A stretch of 64,000 nt of DNA from Smittia aterrima (taxonomy: Eukaryota; Arthropoda; Insecta; Diptera; Chironomidae). Both the position numbers and the translations under genes were made by a program. The DNA is taken from assembly GCA_033063855.1 (NCBI GenBank), contig CP093829.1:24397537-24461536 (forward strand), written 5' to 3'. This document shows positions 60,524 to 64,000 of this stretch, piece by piece. Below the pieces are notes generated by a model. That model did not search any database. It was given only the letters and a program-made list of their open reading frames with translations, and was not told the origin of the DNA. Position 1 is the first letter of the stretch; each line of letters starts with the position of its first letter.

Positions 60524-63500
60524 ATGCCCCAGCCAGATAGCGGGGGTTATGTGTCTCTGAATGAGGGATCAAATGTTTATAATTCGACGACGGAACCGAA
60601 GCGAGCAAATACAGTCTTAGAAACGGTTAAAAAGGCTATTGAGCATGCTATTGGAGCACAGGACACGAACTCGTTACTGAATGACAATGAGACTAACATT
60701 AAAATCCAAGCGATGAGAGGGAACTCAAGGTAAGTTCTTGTTCCTTTATTTAACTTCTTTTGCTAAAGCTTTGTTCAAGTTTTCTTTGCTGGATGGTGCA
60801 TGCTTAACGCTATGACGACTTTTAATGGCGACTCAGACTTTTTGGTGTTACCATGTCAATTTTATGGTTTTTATTGATTTTATTTTATCAGAACAAGAAA
60901 TTTTGTGGTTCTTTTATCTAAGCCAAAACTTTTTATCGCAGGCTTCTTAACGAGGCTGGAATTGACGATCTAAATATTTTTGCGACAAAATAAATCGTTT
61001 CCAATGCTTCAGTAAATTGTTGTAGACAAAGAAAAAAGCTTTAAATGTTTTTTTTTAATCAAAACAAAAAGTTCAGTGATGACATTCGTCAGAGGTGAAA
61101 GGTGGTGATGGCATCAAGGAGACATGAGATGAGAAGGAACTGTTAGGTATTTGAGTTCTCTTTATCACGTTCATATCAAGTCGAGCATGTGATTTGTCCA
61201 TGAAACTTACTTCGCATGTATAAATGAAGCTTTGTCAGCACGTTAATTGTGTTAAATTCAAAAGTAAAGTTGATTCAATGTCCGCATGTTCCCTTTAAAC
61301 TCCGCAAAACTTCACTCACAAACTCACGGCTTTCGTTTGCATTCAAAGAGCAACTTTAGCTAAAATATTTTTTTCCTCATTAGCATCATCACTTCATGAC
61401 TTTATGAGTTTTCTCTTCTATCGTGTCTCCATGTCGCACCTTCCTTGACGTCGGAGCAAAAATCAATAATCAATATCAAAAACCGAAGTAAACGTGATTA
61501 ACCACTCTAACCAAATTAGTTTGTCTCTGATAAAAGAAGTTAATAAAAACCATGAGTAACTTGAAGAAAGCTTTTGACAACGTCAGTTGTAAGCTTTCCC
61601 GCTTTGTCAATCAAATCGAGCAAAGCAACAATTGATTTCCCATAGTTAATGTTCTAGACTAAAGCGCTCAACTTTATTCATGAAAGCAAAACTAACTTGC
61701 ATGTTCTTGTTATGATTTTAACATTTGTTTTTTGAAACCTTCAATTGCAATTTTCAGAGAACAAAAAGAAATTAAAACGATTAGTAAAAGTACTTCAATC
61801 AGAATGCCGTCAGCACCAACGCACACCGCTGAATCAGCTCGACTGTTAGGGTAAGAGATGAAAATCCATTTTGTTGATGAAATAAGCTTAGTCAAGTAAG
61901 AGAAAAAAGAAAGAGACAGAGACTTGGTAAATCTGGAATGCGAAAGCACGTCGGAAACTTATGAAATTTACCATCCGAACTGAGTTTAAGGTTGTGCAAG
62001 AAATATCGACTTACATGAGTGATCACCACATCGCCAAAAAGTGAAACAGAAAAACAGAAAAAATTTGACAAATCCCATTCTCATCAAAAAAAAAAATACT
62101 TTTCGACCCACAAAACAAAACTTCAAAACATTGAGAAATATTTTGAAATTTATGATTTAAACTTTTGGTTATCTTGTGTTGTTGGAAGCAAGCAAAACAG
62201 CATCCACATCCCAACTATTAGAATGAAGAGAAATTGCAACAGAAGCATGACAAAGCTCACCCATGTCCGATCATGTTACTGTAATCCATATAAAGCAGCT
62301 TGGTGCCCTGAACAGTTCTGGTTTGATGTTTAGGCACCAGCGTTGCCCTTAACAACCTGCATAGCATCGATGAAAAATATAGGCAACGGAAATACCTTTG
62401 ACCTCACAATGCTTTTCGCTGGAAAAGAAAAAGTTTTTCGCGTGTATCGCAACTTTCCAATGCATTGCTTTAGTTGAATATTAATTTGAGTTCAATAGAA
62501 ACCGAAGGTCTTCGGTCTCGAGAATGAAATTAATTTGTGTTTTCTCTTGTAGAGTTTATAATTTGATTAAAAACTTAAACCAAAAAAAACGAAACCATAA
62601 TTGCTGTTTTAATGACGACCAAGCATCATTAAACTTCAACCCTCGTCCGGGTTGAAAATTGATGTTGCTTTTATTAATTTTTCCTTTCGATGACGTCGAA
62701 CATTTTGTGTATTTTTCGAATCTAGAACGATGCCAGCAGAGCTAGATGACATTGAACTACGTTCGGTACAGTTGCAGCAATCCCAGTCGCGCGACTCGAT
62801 AAGCAATGCGTGCGATTTGCGACGTGTAGCTACTGACAAAGGAGACATTCTTGTGGCGATTCAGGGCGACGTGACAAAGCCGGCAATTCTTACATTGCAC
62901 GACTTGGGATTAAACTGTAAGTTGATGATAAGCTTTTAGTTCAAATTTATCATTTTCTTGTTCTAAAGACGCATCTACTTTCACTGGATTCTTCAACTAT
63001 CCAACCATGAGAGCATTGCTTGAGAATTTCTGCGTTTACCATGTCACGGCTCCAGGACAAGAAGAAGGTTCACCAACTTTCCCTGAAGAGTAAGCTTCAC
63101 CTAAATCAAATTTCAATTACAATTTTATTTATTTTCTTTTATTTTTAGTTACATTTATCCAACAACGGATGAACTAGCGGCTCAAATTCTTTTCGTCATG
63201 TCTCACTTTGGTTTGAAAACGATTATCGGCTTTGGAATTGGTGCTGGTGCAAATATCCTCGTTCGATTCGCACTTGCTTATCCTGATAAGGTTGGAGCAT
63301 TGTGCTTGGTCAACTGCAGCTCGACAGCCGCTGGATGGATCGAGTGGGGCTACCAGTCAATGAATACAAGGAATTTACGATCGAAAGGTATGACACAAGG
63401 TGTTTTGGACTACTTGATGTGGCATCACTTTGGACGAGCTCCAGAAGAGCGAAACTTGGACCTTGTATCGATGTATAAATCTTACTTTGAGCGATCTATC

Positions 63501-63966
63501 AACCCCGTCAACTTGGTAACAAATGAAACCTCAAAAATTCCATTAAAACTTTGCTAATGTTTAATTTCGTTTCAGGCTTTGTTCATTGACTCTTACGTGA
63601 AACGAACCGACATGAACATCGCACGAACTCCTTCTGGCACGCCGCAACCTCGTAAATATCAAAACGTCGCTATTTCTGATTGTTGAGAGATAAATAATCG
63701 ATTATTTCAGCTGCCACTCTTAAAATGCCCGTTCTCAACATAACCGGATCATTGTCGCCGCATATTGACGACACTGTAACGTTTAATGGGCGATTGGACC
63801 CAACAAAAACAAACTGGATGAAGGTTAGTGAATATCGACTTCCCCCAAACAGTTTCATCAAGAAAAGATTTTTCGTTTTAGATAAGCGACTGCGGGCTTG
63901 TACTCGAAGAGCAGCCTGGAAAGCTGGCTGAAGCATTTAGACTTTTCTTACAGGGCGAAGGCTACG
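60524..63966 (+). CDS. MESK2: MESK2, NDRG-family alpha/beta-hydrolase-like protein (3' end outside window)
   Basis: Member of the N-myc downstream-regulated gene family; the fly gene was found as a suppressor of KSR in Ras signalling. Exons 60524-60729, 61758-61850, 62726-62916, 62969-63089, 63149-63515, 63576-63651, 63711-63823, 63882-63966, all in phase, giving 417 codons before the window edge. The first two exons encode a low-complexity N-terminus (KKAIEHAIGAQ, SAPTHTAESARLL) and are probably optional; the family core begins in the third exon (GDILVAIQGD, LTLHDLGLNY). The fold continues with FCVYHVTAPGQEEGS, FGIGAGANILVRFALAYPDKV and LVNCSSTAAGWIEWGYQ. The nucleophile elbow reads G-A-G in place of G-x-S-x-G, as is normal in this non-enzymatic family. 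The ATG at 60524 follows an acceptor AG immediately. Confidence 0.93.
60730..61757 (+). other. MESK2: MESK2 intron 1 (between coding exons)
   Basis: 1,028 bases, donor CAAG|GTAAGT, acceptor TTTTCAG. No open frame or structure of note. Confidence 0.6.
61851..62725 (+). other. MESK2: MESK2 intron 2 with possible internal promoter
   Basis: 875 bases, donor TAGG|GTAAGA, acceptor GAATCTAG. The exon after it carries an in-frame ATG at its start (ACG ATG CCA GCA GAG), so a shorter isoform could begin at 62730. No other feature seen. Confidence 0.5.
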
Positions 63967-64000
63967 GTAAGTTTCAAACTTCCAAGTGAATCCTAAGCAA

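Noticed and set aside
63238..63260. Loss of the catalytic serine in the MESK2 alpha/beta-hydrolase fold
   Set aside because: The NDRG family normally lacks the nucleophile (G-x-G-A-G type elbow), so this is not a mutation of note.
1..64000. tRNA, rRNA, CRISPR or transposon sequences
   Set aside because: I looked for GTTCRAN-type T-loops, rRNA-like blocks, regular spaced repeats and transposase or reverse transcriptase motifs and found none that hold up.

Overview
This is nuclear DNA from an insect, most likely a nematoceran fly with a compact genome; a non-biting midge (chironomid) is my best guess. The evidence is AT-rich DNA, many introns of about 50-70 bases with GT/AG ends, AATAAA poly(A) signals, and a gene set whose proteins resemble Drosophila orthologues. 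I see no rRNA, tRNA, CRISPR array, operon or recognisable transposon. Exon joins below were made by reading splice sites and codon phase. Every assembled CDS stays in frame, but no transcript data were available.

Layout. 1-1528: 3' half of Cullin-3 (+). 2511-4418 and 5151-10758: two tandem coiled-coil genes I cannot name (+). 11248-13723: C2H2 zinc-finger protein (+), tail to tail with 13783-14652, a secreted or membrane DUF3105/TP53I13-like protein (-). 15945-17928: Frizzled-4 (+). 17929-27262: about 9 kb without a convincing gene. 27290-31070: paired-like homeobox gene Drgx (+). 36060-46321: foraging (cGMP-dependent protein kinase) with three alternative first coding exons (+). 46736-47596: CDV3 homologue (+), tail to tail with 48070-48661, gamma-glutamylaminecyclotransferase (-). 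49370-50143: LHFPL tetraspan protein (+), tail to tail with 50717-54884, ER immunophilin Fkbp14 (-). 54885-60523: non-coding, with an 18-bp minisatellite. 60524 to the window end: NDRG-family MESK2 (+, truncated by the window edge).

The genes are separate transcription units with unrelated jobs: ubiquitin ligation, Wnt signalling, neuronal transcription, cGMP signalling, ER folding and metabolite repair. Small genes pack tail to tail with close or overlapping 3' ends. The developmental and signalling genes (fz4, Drgx, for, MESK2) have long non-coding flanks or introns that probably hold regulatory DNA.

The observations most worth checking are: a 12-base microexon in Drgx that encodes exactly homeodomain residues 47-50; a Frizzled-4 that lacks the Dishevelled-binding KTxxxW motif and has a divergent third intracellular loop but keeps a PDZ-ligand tail; and a third foraging first exon that replaces half of the first cGMP-binding domain with a long disordered segment ending in a pseudosubstrate-like basic patch.
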